From NCBI GenBank assembly GCA_014647935.1, contig BMQD01000002.1, forward strand, positions 124,001 to 188,000: a DNA stretch of 64,000 nucleotides, read 5' to 3'. The stretch is from Planomonospora parontospora (lineage in GTDB: Bacteria; Actinomycetota; Actinomycetes; Streptosporangiales; Streptosporangiaceae). Positions 35,465 through 45,536 of this stretch are shown here, piece by piece (the stretch's first letter is position 1; each line of letters begins with the position of its first letter). The position numbers were made by a program, and so were the translations under genes. A model generated the notes under the pieces. It was not told where the DNA came from and made no database searches. It saw only the letters and a list, made by a program, of their open reading frames with translations.

Positions 35465-37894
35465 TCAGGAGATCGCCTCGGCGGGACGGGCACGAAGCAC
35501 GAGCCGCGCGGGAAGGGCGGTGGCGGCCAGGGCCAGGACGGCCACCGAGGCGACCACGGCCAGGTAGGCCGGCGGCGGCACGTACGGCCGTGCCGAACCG
35601 GTCATGCCCAGGCTGAAGGCCGTGAGCGTGACCAGCGAGATCACCGTGCCGACGGTCACCGAGACGAGCACCGCGGTCAGCGTCTCCAGACGGGCCGTCC
35701 TCAGCACCTGCCGGCGCGTGGTGCCGACGAGGCGGAGCAGGGCGAACTCGCGGGAGCGGTCCGCGGCGGACATCGCCAGCGTGTTGACCGCGGCGATCGC
35801 GGTGAACGCGATGATCAGACCCATCGCCACGTAGTTGACCTCGGCGTTCGGTGTGCCCGCCGCGGCGGCCCGGGCCCTGTCGAGCACCGCGACGCCCGGT
35901 GCGGCCCGCTCCAGGGCCGCGCGGGAGAGCGACGGCGCCGAGACCAGGACGGTGGAGAAGGGATCGTCGACGTGCGGGCGCACCAGCTCGTGCGCCAGGA
36001 GGAGCTCGCCGTACCCGAGGCCCCGCTCGTAGACGGCGACGACGCGGAGCGTCGCGCCGGCGCCGTCGCCGAGGACGAGCCGGAGCGGCGAGCCGACCGA
36101 CACGCCGAGGCGGGACGCGGCGGTCCGGCTGACGGCGACCGTCTGCGGGCCGAGCCCGTGCAGCGATCCGGCGACCACTCCGGGGTCGAGCGTCGACGAG
36201 AGCCCCGCGGGTGTGACGGCTCGTGCGCCGTACTTCTCCAGGCCGACCCGGACCGAGGTGTGCAGCACCTCGGTGACCGCCTCCACGCCCGGCACCCCGC
36301 GTACGGCCTCGGCCGCGGCGGAGGAGACCCGCGGGCCGAGCACGTAGTCGGCGCGGTCGCCCGCCGCCGCCTCCTCCTGGGCGGCGTGCCCCATCGTGGT
36401 CTGCACGAACAGGATCGTGCACGTCATCGCGACCATCAGGCTGAGTGGAGTGATCACCGAGGCCAGTCGGTGCGACCCGGCCCGCAGGTTCGCCGCGGCG
36501 AGGTACCCGCTCACCCGGGAGGCGCGCAGCACCACTCCGAGCACCGCGACGGACACCCGGGCGATCACCGGGCCGAGCAGGGCGACCGCGACCGTCCACA
36601 CCAGTGGGGTCAGCATCGTCACCGGACCGGACGCCGCCTCGGTGGACAACCCCGACAGCACCGACGTCAGCACGGCACCGCCCGCGGCGCACGACAGCCC
36701 GGCGAGCATCCGTCCCCGGGGCAGGCGCGCGGTCGGCAGCGCCGCCTCGCCGAGGGCCTCGACCGGGCGGATGCGGGCGGTCCGGCGGGCGGAGACGCGC
36801 GCGGCGGTCCAGGCGGCCAGGACGGTCGCCGCGAGCGCGGCGAGTACCGGGAACGGGCTCACCACGAGCCGCAGGTTCTCCGGCATCACACCCAGCGCGA
36901 CGAACCGGGAGCGCAGCCAGAAGCCCAGGCCGATTCCCAGAGCGGACCCCAGGGCTCCGGCGACGACGCCGAGCACGAGCGCCTCGCCGCCGAGCAGCCG
37001 GCGCACCTGCCGGGGTGTCGCCGCGACCGCTCTCAGCAGGGCGATCTCCCGGTGGCGCTGCTGGACGGAGAGCGCGAACGTGCCGACCACGACGAGGACC
37101 GCGACCAGCAGCGCGGTACCGCCGAGGGCGCCGCCCATGCTGATCAGCTTCAGCCGTGCCTGCTCCGCGTCGAGGAACTCGGCCGCGCCGCGCTCGTCCC
37201 CGGTGTGGGCGACCGCACCGCCGAGCACCGGGGTCAGGTCGGTCCGAGGCGCACCGGACCGGGGGAAGACGCCGATCGCGCTGACCAGACCGGGGCGGCC
37301 GGCCAGGCGGCGGGCCTCGGCGGCGGCGAAGAACAGCGTGTCCTGGCTGGGCAGGGCCTCGGCGGTGACGCCCGACACCCGGTAGACCCGTGATCCCGCC
37401 GGTGACTCCACGGTCACCTCGGCGCCCACGTCCAGCCCCGCCCGCGCGTCCGCCACCAGTTCGTTCCCGTTCCCGGGCGCGCGTCCGGCGCGCAGGGTGA
37501 ACGGAGTGAGCGGGGCCGACTCCCAGCCGTGCCCCCAGAAGGACCGGCCCGCGACCAGGACGGGGAACGTCACCTCGGTGACCACCCGCCCGACCCCCGG
37601 CAGCCGGCCCAGCTCCCCGGCGAGGGAGGCGGGGATCCACCGGCGCTCCGACAGGGCCTTGGCCTTCGTCTTGGTCTTCTCCTCCGACTTCCGGATCGTC
37701 TCGCGGGCATACCGGTCGCCCGCGACGAGCACCGGGGCGCCCGCGTAGCGTTCGGGGGCGACGCCGCCGCGCAGCCCGGTCTCCAGCAGCATCCCGCAGG
37801 CGCAGACCAGGGCCGCCGCGCACATCAGGGCGAGGAAGGCGCCCGCGAAGCCGGCCTTGCGGTGCCGGATCGCCCGCAACGCGAAGAAGATCAT
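35465..37894 (-). CDS. ABC transporter permease with two FtsX-like halves
   Basis: 809 residues from ATG 37894, which overlaps the upstream stop by one base (TAATG). An N-terminal anchor helix is followed by an external domain and three helices with an FtsX signature (QQRHREIALLRAVAATPRQVRRLL), then a second external domain and a second FtsX set (DRSREFALLRLVGTTRRQVLRT). This is the duplicated-FtsX exporter plan used for peptide or lipoprotein extrusion. Its ATPase is encoded immediately upstream, and a NarL-type regulator diverges beyond it, with two histidine kinases nearby, resembling antimicrobial-peptide sensing/export modules. Substrate unknown. Confidence 0.9.
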   Translation of the reverse strand: MIFFALRAIRHRKAGFAGAFLALMCAAALVCACGMLLETGLRGGVAPERYAGAPVLVAGDRYARETIRKSEEKTKTKAKALSERRWIPASLAGELGRLPGVGRVVTEVTFPVLVAGRSFWGHGWESAPLTPFTLRAGRAPGNGNELVADARAGLDVGAEVTVESPAGSRVYRVSGVTAEALPSQDTLFFAAAEARRLAGRPGLVSAIGVFPRSGAPRTDLTPVLGGAVAHTGDERGAAEFLDAEQARLKLISMGGALGGTALLVAVLVVVGTFALSVQQRHREIALLRAVAATPRQVRRLLGGEALVLGVVAGALGSALGIGLGFWLRSRFVALGVMPENLRLVVSPFPVLAALAATVLAAWTAARVSARRTARIRPVEALGEAALPTARLPRGRMLAGLSCAAGGAVLTSVLSGLSTEAASGPVTMLTPLVWTVAVALLGPVIARVSVAVLGVVLRASRVSGYLAAANLRAGSHRLASVITPLSLMVAMTCTILFVQTTMGHAAQEEAAAGDRADYVLGPRVSSAAAEAVRGVPGVEAVTEVLHTSVRVGLEKYGARAVTPAGLSSTLDPGVVAGSLHGLGPQTVAVSRTAASRLGVSVGSPLRLVLGDGAGATLRVVAVYERGLGYGELLLAHELVRPHVDDPFSTVLVSAPSLSRAALERAAPGVAVLDRARAAAAGTPNAEVNYVAMGLIIAFTAIAAVNTLAMSAADRSREFALLRLVGTTRRQVLRTARLETLTAVLVSVTVGTVISLVTLTAFSLGMTGSARPYVPPPAYLAVVASVAVLALAATALPARLVLRARPAEAIS

Positions 37895-38625
37895 TAAACC
37901 CACGCTCCCAGTCTGGTCATGCGCTCGGCCACCCGGTCGGAGGTGGGCGCGGTCATCGCGTCCACGATCCGGCCGTCGGCCAGGAACAGGACGGTGTCGG
38001 CGTAGGAGGCCGCCACCGGGTCGTGGGTGACCATCACCACGGTCTGGCCCATGCCGTCCACCACCTCGCGGAGCAGCCTCAGCACGTCACGGGCGGTCAT
38101 CGTGTCGAGCGCTCCGGTGGGCTCGTCGCCGAAGACCACCTCGGGCCGGACCGCCAGCGCCCGGGCGATGGCCACCCGCTGCTGCTGCCCGCCGGAGAGC
38201 TGGGCGGGCCGGTGCCCGGTCCGCCCGTCCAGGCCGACCCTCGAGACGACCTCGCGGAGCCAGGCCCGATCCACCCGGCTGCCCGAGAGCCGGAGCGGCA
38301 GCGTGATGTTCTCGGTCACGGTCAGCGAGGGCACCAGGTTGAACGCCTGGAACACGAATCCGATCCGCTGCCTGCGCAGCTTCGTCAGCCGCGTCTCGTC
38401 CATCCCGGTCAGCTCGGTGCCGCCCAGCCGTACCGAGCCCGAGGACGGTGCGTCCAGCCCGGCCGCGCAGTGCAGGAACGTGCTCTTCCCCGATCCCGAC
38501 GGCCCCATCACCGCGGTGAAGCTCCCCTGCGGGATGCCCACCGTCACCTCGCGCAGGGCCGCCACCGCGCCCTGGCCCGTGCCGTACACCTTGCTCACCG
38601 CGTCCAAACGCACCACATCCGTCAT
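37894..38625 (-). CDS. ABC transporter ATP-binding protein (MacB/LolD type)
   Basis: 243 residues; ATG start at 38625. Walker A GPSGSGKS (41-48), ABC signature LSGGQQQR, Walker [13 protein letters not shown] and switch His (VTHDP) are all present. The sequence belongs to the LolD/MacB type that energises FtsX-like permeases. It is coupled to the permease by a one-base stop/start overlap. It diverges from the response regulator gene at 38723 across 97 bases that should hold both promoters. Confidence 0.95.
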   Translation of the reverse strand: MTDVVRLDAVSKVYGTGQGAVAALREVTVGIPQGSFTAVMGPSGSGKSTFLHCAAGLDAPSSGSVRLGGTELTGMDETRLTKLRRQRIGFVFQAFNLVPSLTVTENITLPLRLSGSRVDRAWLREVVSRVGLDGRTGHRPAQLSGGQQQRVAIARALAVRPEVVFGDEPTGALDTMTARDVLRLLREVVDGMGQTVVMVTHDPVAASYADTVLFLADGRIVDAMTAPTSDRVAERMTRLGAWV

Positions 38626-38722
38626 GCCTGCCAGCCTGCTGGCCTGCGGTCCGCCGGGCCAGAGATGTGATCACCGGCGGACCGTGACATCGTCATGATC
38701 CGGGCACTGGTAGACATGTCCC

Positions 38723-39331
38723 GTGATCCGTGTGCTGCTGGCCGAGGACCAGCACGTCGTCCGGGGCGCCCTGGTGGCGCTGCTGGGCCTGGAGGAGGAC
38801 CTGGAGGTCGTCGCCGCCGTCGAGTCGGGCGACGCCGTGGTGCCCGCCGCGCTTCTGCACCGGCCCGACGTCGCGGTCCTCGACATCGACATGCCCGGCG
38901 CGCTCGACGGCCTCGCCGCCGCGGGAGAGCTCCGCTCGCGGCTGCCCGCCTGCCGGACGCTCATGCTCACCGCGTACGGCAAGCCGGGTCATCTCCGCCG
39001 GGCGCTCGGTGCGAGGGCGGACGGGTTCCTGCTGAAGACCGCACCGCCGGAGGAACTGGTGGCCGCCATCCGCGCGGTGGCCGGCGGCGAGCGGGTGCTC
39101 GACCCCTCGTTGGCGGTGACGGCCTGGGACCTGGCCGACAACCCGCTCACCCCCCGCGAGGCCGACGTGCTCCGGCTGGTGGCGGAGGGGATCGACGCCG
39201 CCGAGATCGCCGGGCGCCTCTTCCTGAGCGCGGGAACCGTGCGCAACTACATCACCGCGATCGTCGCCAAGCTCAACGCCCGCAACCGGGTCGACGCGGT
39301 GCGCGTCGCGAGAGAGGCGGGCTGGATCTGA
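38723..39331 (+). CDS. NarL/FixJ-type response regulator
   Basis: 202 residues from GTG 38723. Receiver domain with phosphoacceptor Asp54 (VLDIDMPG), then a LuxR-type helix-turn-helix (LTPREADVLRLVAEGI...AGTVRNYI). It probably is phosphorylated by one or both histidine kinases at 39491-42407 and controls the divergent ABC exporter; this is inferred from position. The gene is directly adjacent to the exporter and read away from it. There is no ribosome site of note before GTG. Confidence 0.93.
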   Translation: MIRVLLAEDQHVVRGALVALLGLEEDLEVVAAVESGDAVVPAALLHRPDVAVLDIDMPGALDGLAAAGELRSRLPACRTLMLTAYGKPGHLRRALGARADGFLLKTAPPEELVAAIRAVAGGERVLDPSLAVTAWDLADNPLTPREADVLRLVAEGIDAAEIAGRLFLSAGTVRNYITAIVAKLNARNRVDAVRVAREAGWI

Positions 39332-39490
39332 CCGCGCCGTGCCCGCACGGCCAGGACGGGGACCGGGCCATGCGGGTGCGGACCGCCCTGCGACCGGGCC
39401 GCCCGGGGACGGGCCGGTCGGGGCTGAGGCGGCGGACGGGGCCGTCCGGGGAGGGACCGCGGCGCCGTGCCGTCCGAGGCGCGGGGAGCC

Positions 39491-41647
39491 TCAGCCGGCG
39501 GGTACGGACATGGCGGGGGACGCGGCGGGGACACGGGCCTCGATCTCGAACCGCTCGCCGTCACGGGTGGTGGCGAGACCGCCGCCGAGGACGGCCAGCC
39601 GCGTGGTCAGGTTTCCGACTCCCGCCGAGCCGCGGCGCCCCGCGGTCCGGTCCGGGGCGGGACCCCCGGCGGGTACCGCTGCCGGGCGAACACCGTCGTT
39701 GCGCACGCGGAGCCGTACCTCGCCCTGCCCGCGGTCCGTCGCGATCGTGCAGCGGCGTGCTGTGCTGTGCCGGAGCACGTTGGTCACCGCCTCACGCAGC
39801 ACCGTGCTCAGCACGGTCTCGACCCCCGCGGTGACGCGGCCGTGGCCCAGCTCGACCGTGACATCGATGCCCGCGGCGCCCAGGAGCGACCGCGCCGACT
39901 CCGCCTCGGCGGCCAGCGTCATCTCGTGCCGCTCCCCGGAGACGGAGCGCATGTCGGCCTCGGCCTTCTCCACCATCCCGAGCACGTCCTCGATCTCGGC
40001 GCGGGCCCGGACGGGGTCGAGCCTCCTGGCCAGCTCGCACTTGAGGAGGATCGCCGCCATGCTGTGGCCGAGCAGGTCGTGCAGGTCCCGGGCGGCGCGC
40101 AGGCGCTCCTCGACCACCGCCGAGCGGGCCAGTCCCTCCTTGACCGCCTGGATCTCCTTCGCCAGCAGGGCCAGGCGGATGAGTCCGTGGACGACCAGGC
40201 CGGTCACCAGCGTGCTCACGGTGTGGTTCACCGTCACGGCGGGCTCCAGCCCGAGGACGACGCCGATGACCGCGGCGCTCGCCGTCACGGAGGCGACGAG
40301 CGGCCAGGCGAGCACCGCGGGGAAGGCCAGCAGGAGCGGACCGGAGAGGAAACCGGCGACGCCCAGCCAGACCTCGCCGAAGGCGGGGATCGGGAGATAG
40401 GTGAGCAGGGCCATGACCGCCAGTGACCGCAGGTGGCGGCCGGACACCAGGCGGAGCTGGAGGAGAAGGATCAGCCCGAGGCAGGCGGCCGCCGGGAGCA
40501 GCGAGTCCGCCGGGAGCCGGAGCAGCGCCTTGGCGCTGAACCCGGCCAGGACGACGGCCAGCAGGGTGAAGGAGAGAACGGAGGCGTGCCGGTCGTCCGG
40601 CGGGAGCGACGGAGCGGATCCGGTGCTGGGAAGCACGACGGAGACGGTGAAACGGCCGGTGGAGGACAGGCCCGTCGTGAGCGATCCGCCCGCCTCGGCG
40701 ACCCGGCCGGGAAGGTCGCCCAGGCTCTCGTCCTCCGCGGTCCTGGCTCCGTCGTTGGAGACGCGGAGCCGGACTCCGCCCTCGGACGTGTCGGTCTCGA
40801 TCTCGCACGTCGTCGCCGTGCCGCGCCGTACGACCTCGGTCACCGCCTCCCGGAGCACGGCCGCGAGCAGCGCGCCCGCGGGCCCCAGCGGTTCGGCGTG
40901 GCCGGCGCGCACTTGCGCGGTCACGCCCGCGGCCATCAGCATCGCGCGGGCGGTGGTGATCTCGGGCGCCAGGGACATGGCGCGGTACCCGGAGGCGGCG
41001 GCCCGCGCCTCGGCCAGAGCCCGCCGCGCCATGTCCGCGACCTGTCCGAGGATCTCAGCCGTGCGTTCCGGCTCGGCCAGGGCGCGCCTGCCGCCTGCAG
41101 CGATCATGGTGAGGCCTCGCCCGAGACCGTCGCTCAGTTCGGCGGTGATGCGCAGCCGCTCCTCGGCGACGGCGGTCACGGCGAGGGCGAGCCTGGCCGA
41201 GTGCAGTTGGTCGACCCGCTCGGTGAGCCGGGTCAGGCCGTAGACCACCAGCGCGATCAGGACCATCGTGATCGTGGCGTCGGCCGTGGCGGACGCTTCG
41301 CCGTACCGGACGGAGCCGATCACCGCCGCCGCCACGGCGACCGCCGGAGCGAGCGGCCACAGCGGAGACAGCAGCAGCGACCCGGCCAGGAAGCCGAGCA
41401 TGCCGACGGACGCGCCGGAGGCGAGAACGCCCCAGAACCCGGCTCCGGCCTGTACGGCGAACAGCATCGGCCCCCGGAACCTCCCGAGCGCCGGCAGGAC
41501 GTGAACGAGCTGCAGCGCGAACACGGCGATCGCGATCGGCACCCCGGCCAGCAGGTACACGCTGGCGAACGCGCCCAGAACGGCGAGGGTGATCCCCCGG
41601 GCCAGGTGGGGCGCTTGCATCTGCGGCAAATCCGTACCTCGAATCAC
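39491..41647 (-). CDS. Membrane histidine kinase with tandem, partly degenerate kinase halves
   Basis: 718 residues from GTG 41647 (start uncertain). The protein is two DesK-like halves in tandem. Half 1: helices to about residue 140, then a HisKA_3-like stretch in which the phospho-acceptor His is Ser172 (AELSDGLGRGL), and an ATPase region whose N-box reads REAVTEVVRR, with no clear G-boxes. Half 2: helices about 375-490, His523 in RDLHDLLGHSM, N-box REAVTNVLRHS and GNLTTRL. Only half 2 looks catalytic. It converges on the response regulator gene and could phosphorylate it. The inactive half may be a dimerisation or control module. Confidence 0.88.
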   Translation of the reverse strand: MIRGTDLPQMQAPHLARGITLAVLGAFASVYLLAGVPIAIAVFALQLVHVLPALGRFRGPMLFAVQAGAGFWGVLASGASVGMLGFLAGSLLLSPLWPLAPAVAVAAAVIGSVRYGEASATADATITMVLIALVVYGLTRLTERVDQLHSARLALAVTAVAEERLRITAELSDGLGRGLTMIAAGGRRALAEPERTAEILGQVADMARRALAEARAAASGYRAMSLAPEITTARAMLMAAGVTAQVRAGHAEPLGPAGALLAAVLREAVTEVVRRGTATTCEIETDTSEGGVRLRVSNDGARTAEDESLGDLPGRVAEAGGSLTTGLSSTGRFTVSVVLPSTGSAPSLPPDDRHASVLSFTLLAVVLAGFSAKALLRLPADSLLPAAACLGLILLLQLRLVSGRHLRSLAVMALLTYLPIPAFGEVWLGVAGFLSGPLLLAFPAVLAWPLVASVTASAAVIGVVLGLEPAVTVNHTVSTLVTGLVVHGLIRLALLAKEIQAVKEGLARSAVVEERLRAARDLHDLLGHSMAAILLKCELARRLDPVRARAEIEDVLGMVEKAEADMRSVSGERHEMTLAAEAESARSLLGAAGIDVTVELGHGRVTAGVETVLSTVLREAVTNVLRHSTARRCTIATDRGQGEVRLRVRNDGVRPAAVPAGGPAPDRTAGRRGSAGVGNLTTRLAVLGGGLATTRDGERFEIEARVPAASPAMSVPAG

Positions 41648-41711
41648 GGGACAGCGCGGTTCACTGGACAGACCCGCCTGGTGCGCGACCGCCGTCCGGG
41701 TCCGGTGGTGC

Positions 41712-42407
41712 TCATACCGGGGTGCCGTCCGGGTCGTAGGGCAGCCGGGCCGCCACGCGGAAGCCTCCTCCGGGCCGGGGCCCCGCCTCGAACGCGCCTC
41801 CGTACATCTTGGCGCGCTCGCGCATGCCGATCAGGCCGTGACCGTCCCGGCCGGCGTGGTCCGCGCGCGGCGGACGGCCGTGGCGGGGGCCGTCGTCGAC
41901 GACCTCGATCACGGCCTCCCGCCCGTCGACGTCGACGGTGACCGCGCAGCGGGTGGGCCCGGCGTGGGTGACGACGTTGGCCAGGGCCCGCTGCACGATC
42001 CGGTACACCGACACCGCGACCGTGGCGGGCAGCACGGCCCTTTCGCGGACGGTCAGCTCCACCTCGATCCCGGCCGAGCGGGCGTGGGCGGCCAGTTCGG
42101 GCAGGTCCCCCATGCCGGGCGCGGGCAGCCGGTCCTGCCGGGGGTCGCCGTCGGCGCGCAGCAGGTCGAGCACCCGGTGGATCTCGGCGAGCGTGCTGCG
42201 GCTGGTCTGCTCGATGACGGCCAGCGCGGCGCGCATCTCCTGCGGACGGGCGTCGGCGACGTGGTTGGCGACGGCGGCCTTGACGGCGATCAGGCTCATG
42301 CTGTGACCGATGACGTCGTGCAGTTCCCGGGCGATGCGCCTGCGCTCGTCGGTCACCGCGGCGTCGGCGACGCTCTTTCCGTCGAACCGCCGTTCAGCCC
42401 ATTCCAT
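41712..42407 (-). CDS. Short soluble histidine kinase (HisKA_3 type)
   Basis: 231 residues from ATG 42407. Begins only about 20 residues before the phospho-acceptor site RRRIARELHDVIGHSM (His30), with an ATPase domain containing N-box-like VYRIVQRALANVVTHA and DGHGLIGMRERA. DesK-type kinases normally carry several membrane helices before this point; none is present and the sequence upstream does not encode any. It may be a truncated kinase or an intracellular one. It lies 65 bases before the tandem kinase, in the same direction. Confidence 0.85.
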   Translation of the reverse strand: MEWAERRFDGKSVADAAVTDERRRIARELHDVIGHSMSLIAVKAAVANHVADARPQEMRAALAVIEQTSRSTLAEIHRVLDLLRADGDPRQDRLPAPGMGDLPELAAHARSAGIEVELTVRERAVLPATVAVSVYRIVQRALANVVTHAGPTRCAVTVDVDGREAVIEVVDDGPRHGRPPRADHAGRDGHGLIGMRERAKMYGGAFEAGPRPGGGFRVAARLPYDPDGTPV

Positions 42408-42622
42408 GGCGGCAAGCTATCGTCGCACCGGAGCATGCGGCGTCTGCCCACGGTCGGACATGCGCCTCTGTCCGGGGTCGTACCACCCGCCGATCCGCCC
42501 GTCGAGATGCGACCCCGGCCGGACGCGTGCGCCCCGTCCCGAACCGCACCATTCTCATGCACCCCGCCGCACCGGGAGATAACGGGTCGCACGGTCCGCG
42601 GTGGGGCCGTACCGTCATCCGC

Positions 42623-43273
42623 ATGAAGCTGCTGTCCGTCAACATCGGCCGGCCCCGGCCCAACCCGTGGAAGAACCTGGGCGCGACGGGCATCGACAAG
42701 CGCCCCGCCGACGGCCCGGTCGCCGTGCGCGAACCCGGCCCCAAGGGCACCGGCGCGGTCGGCCTGGCGGGCGACCGCGTCTACGACGTGAAGCACCACG
42801 GCGGATCGGACCAGGCCGTCTACGCCTACGCCCGCGAGGACCTCGACCTCTGGGAGGCCGAGCTGGGCAGGCCGCTGCCGAACGGCGCCTTCGGGGAGAA
42901 CCTCACGACCTCCGGCCTCGACGTCAACGGCGCCCTGATCGGGGAGCGCTGGCGGATCGGGCGTGACACGGTCCTGGAGGTCTCGTGCCCGCGCATCCCC
43001 TGCGGGACGTTCCAGGGCTGGCTGGAGGTGGAGGGCTGGATCAAGCGGTTCACCCGGGCGGCGCTGCCGGGCCCGTACCTGCGGGTGATCGAGCCGGGGG
43101 ACATCCGCGGCGGCGACCCGGTCGAGATCGTGCACCGGCCCGGCCACGACGTCACCGTCGCGCTCGCCTTCCGCGCGCTGACCACCGAGCCGGATCTGCT
43201 GCCGCGGCTGCTCGCCGCCGACGCCCTGCCGGAGGAGGACAGGGAGCTGGTCCGCAGGCGCACCGGCGGGTGA
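42623..43273 (+). CDS. MOSC domain protein
   Basis: 216 residues from ATG 42623, preceded by TACCGT at a distance fitting a leaderless start. The MOSC core is intact: GLAGDRVYDVKHHGGSDQAV, PNGAFGENLTTSGLDV, GRDTVLEVSCPRIPC with the conserved Cys, and a C-terminal YLRVIEPGDIRGGD. MOSC domains carry or transfer sulfur to molybdenum-cofactor systems or detoxify related substrates; which one cannot be said from context. It is followed by a terminator shared with the convergent tctA. Confidence 0.92.
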   Translation: MKLLSVNIGRPRPNPWKNLGATGIDKRPADGPVAVREPGPKGTGAVGLAGDRVYDVKHHGGSDQAVYAYAREDLDLWEAELGRPLPNGAFGENLTTSGLDVNGALIGERWRIGRDTVLEVSCPRIPCGTFQGWLEVEGWIKRFTRAALPGPYLRVIEPGDIRGGDPVEIVHRPGHDVTVALAFRALTTEPDLLPRLLAADALPEEDRELVRRRTGG

Positions 43274-43365
43274 CCGGCTCCCGGGCCCGTGCCGGGGCCG
43301 CCCGCGAGGAGAACGGGCGGGCGGCCCGTGCCGGCCCCGCGGGGAGAGAACGGGCGGCCGGTTCC

Positions 43366-43398
43366 GGGACCGCCCGCGGGAAGGGGGCGGGCGGTCCC
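43366..43398. terminator. Terminator hairpin between MOSC gene and tctA
   Basis: 12-bp stem GGGACCGCCCGC / GCGGGCGGTCCC around a 9-base loop. The gap of about 130 bases between the two convergent genes also carries degenerate GAGAACGGGCGG repeats upstream of the stem. Confidence 0.75.
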
Positions 43399-43403
43399 CG
43401 GCG

Positions 43404-44915
43404 TCACCGGCTCCCCGCCCGGCGTGCGAGCAGCCTCCTGACCAGCGCCCTGACCAGCGGGGTGAGCAGGGCCAGCAGCGACAGCGCCAGCAGGGCCGCC
43501 GCGATCGGGCTGCGCACCAGGACCGCGGCGTCGCCCGCGCCGATGGCCAGCGCCCGGCGCAGCTGGATCTCCGCCATCGGGCCCAGGATCATGCCGATCA
43601 CCGCGGGCGCGATCGGCAGGCCGAAGCAGCGCATCGCGAAGCCGAGCAGACCCAGGACGTAGAGCACCACCAGGTCGACCCAGGAGGCGTTCAGGGCGTA
43701 GACGCCGAGCGCGGCGAACAGCACGATCCCGGCGTAGAGGTAGGGCCGGGGGATGTGCAGCACCTTCGCCCAGACCGGGGCCAGCGGCAGGTTGAGCACC
43801 AGCAGCATGGCGTTGCCCAGGAACAGCGACGCGATCATGCCCCAGACCAGGGCCGGGTTGTGGTCGAACAGCTGGGGGCCGGGCTGCAGGCCGTACTGCT
43901 GGAAGGCCGCCAGCATGATCGCGGCGGTGGCCGAGGTGGGCAGGCCCAGGGTGAGCAGCGGGACCAGGGTGCCTGCGGCGGAGGCGTTGTTGGCCGCCTC
44001 GGGACCCGCGACGCCCTCGATCGCACCCCTGCCGTACTCCTCGCGGGCGACCCCGCGGGCCAGCCGCCGCTCGATCGAGTAGGACAGGAACGTCGGGATC
44101 TCCGCGCCGCCGCCCGGCAGCGCGCCGAACGGGAAGCCCAGCGCGGTCCCGCGCAGCCACGGCCGCCAGGACCGGGACCAGTCGGAGCGGCCGAGGAACG
44201 CCCGGCCGACCGGGATGATCTCCGGCTCGCCGTGGCGGAGCCGGGAGGCCACGTAGAGCGCCTCACCCAGCGCGAACAGGCCGACCGCGACGACCACCAC
44301 CTCGATGCCGCCGAGCAGCTGCGGGACACCCAGGGTCAGCCGGGCCTGCCCGGTCTGCTCGTCGATCCCGACCAGGCCGATGACCAGGCCGAACCCCAGT
44401 GAGGCCAGGCCGCGCACCACCGAGCGCGAGAGCACCGACGAGACCGCGGTGAACGCCAGCACCGCCAGCGCGAAGTAGTCCTCCGGCCCGAAGGAGATCG
44501 CGAAGTCCACGACCAGGGGGGCCGCGACCACCAGCAGGCCCGTGGCGATCGTGCCCGCGACGAACGACCCGATCGCCGCCGTGGCCAGGGCCTGGGCGGC
44601 CCGGCCGCGCCGCGCCATCTTGTTGCCCTCCAGCGCGGTGATCATCGAGGAGCTCTCACCGGGCGTGTTGAGCAGGATCGAGGTCGTGGACCCGCCGTAC
44701 ATGCCGCCGTAGTAGATCCCGGCGAACATGATGAACGCGCCGGCCGGGGGCACGTTGAAGGTGATCGGCAGCAGCAGGGCCACGGTCATCGCCGGGCCGA
44801 TGCCGGGCAGCACCCCCACCAGCGTGCCGAGGGTCACCCCGGCCAGCGCGTAGAGCAGGTTGACCGGGGTGAGCGCGGTCGCGAACCCGTCCAGCAGCAA
44901 CCGGAACGACTCCAC
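43404..44915 (-). CDS. tctA: Tripartite tricarboxylate transporter, large membrane subunit TctA
   Basis: 503 residues, GTG start placed directly after the tctB stop. About 11 helices; the family motifs [19 protein letters not shown] near the start, [18 protein letters not shown], and [14 protein letters not shown] in the second half are clear. TctA is the channel of TTT transporters, driven by ion gradients and fed by the binding protein TctC. It is the last gene of tctC-tctB-tctA, all tightly spaced. The sensor system on the other side of tctC probably controls it. Substrate is inferred to be a di- or tricarboxylate or similar acid. Confidence 0.95.
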   Translation of the reverse strand: MESFRLLLDGFATALTPVNLLYALAGVTLGTLVGVLPGIGPAMTVALLLPITFNVPPAGAFIMFAGIYYGGMYGGSTTSILLNTPGESSSMITALEGNKMARRGRAAQALATAAIGSFVAGTIATGLLVVAAPLVVDFAISFGPEDYFALAVLAFTAVSSVLSRSVVRGLASLGFGLVIGLVGIDEQTGQARLTLGVPQLLGGIEVVVVAVGLFALGEALYVASRLRHGEPEIIPVGRAFLGRSDWSRSWRPWLRGTALGFPFGALPGGGAEIPTFLSYSIERRLARGVAREEYGRGAIEGVAGPEAANNASAAGTLVPLLTLGLPTSATAAIMLAAFQQYGLQPGPQLFDHNPALVWGMIASLFLGNAMLLVLNLPLAPVWAKVLHIPRPYLYAGIVLFAALGVYALNASWVDLVVLYVLGLLGFAMRCFGLPIAPAVIGMILGPMAEIQLRRALAIGAGDAAVLVRSPIAAALLALSLLALLTPLVRALVRRLLARRAGSR

Positions 44916-45536
44916 CTAGATCACCCCCGAGAGCAGCCCGGCGGGCAGCGAGACGCCCAGGCCCTTGACGAAGGCCAGGTAGGACAGGGTGGACAGGACG
45001 ATCGCGAGTGCGCCCGCCCGGAGCCGGTGCTCCGCGCCGAGCGTCACCGCCAGCCCGAAGAACAGCAGCGCGCCCGCGATGATCCAGCCCAGCGGGTCGA
45101 CCAGGCCCGCGAAGGCCAGGAAGATCACACTGACCTGGGCCACCGTCCGCCAGTCCGCGGGGGCGGCGGCGTCGACGTCCTCGCTCTCCTCCGGGTCGCC
45201 GCGGCCGCCGCGGACCACGTCGGCCGCGTAGCAGACCCCGATCAGCAGCAGCGCGATCCCGACGAGCACAGGGAAGAAGCGGGGCCCCAGCCCCAGCGTG
45301 GAGCTGGCGGCGGAGACGTCCGCCGTACCCGCGAGCACGAACCCGCCGAGCCCCGCGACGACCAGCGCCATCACCAGCTCCGGCCGCCGCCAGTCCCACC
45401 CGCTCCCGGCGGCTCTCCGCTCCGGTACGGCGGGCCCGCCCTCGGCCTCGGCGGTTCCACCGGCCCCGGCGGCCCCGGCGGCCCCGGCGGCAGGGCGCTC
45501 CTCCGGCTCCTCGTGCGAGGACATGTCGGAGGACAT
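44916..45536 (-). CDS. tctB: Tripartite tricarboxylate transporter, small membrane subunit TctB
   Basis: 206 residues; ATG 45536 overlaps the tctC stop (TGATG) so reinitiation is likely; a second ATG at 45524 is possible. A charged Gly/Ala/Glu-rich N-terminal tail of about 50 residues precedes four helices with the typical TctB motif GPRFFPVLVGIALLLIG. The N-terminal tail is longer than average for the family. It forms the membrane complex with TctA. Confidence 0.9.
   Translation of the reverse strand: MSSDMSSHEEPEERPAAGAAGAAGAGGTAEAEGGPAVPERRAAGSGWDWRRPELVMALVVAGLGGFVLAGTADVSAASSTLGLGPRFFPVLVGIALLLIGVCYAADVVRGGRGDPEESEDVDAAAPADWRTVAQVSVIFLAFAGLVDPLGWIIAGALLFFGLAVTLGAEHRLRAGALAIVLSTLSYLAFVKGLGVSLPAGLLSGVI

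Noticed and set aside
42408-42622. Upstream frame continuing the short histidine kinase
   Set aside because: Open but without helices or domain features; the sequence does not resemble sensor parts.
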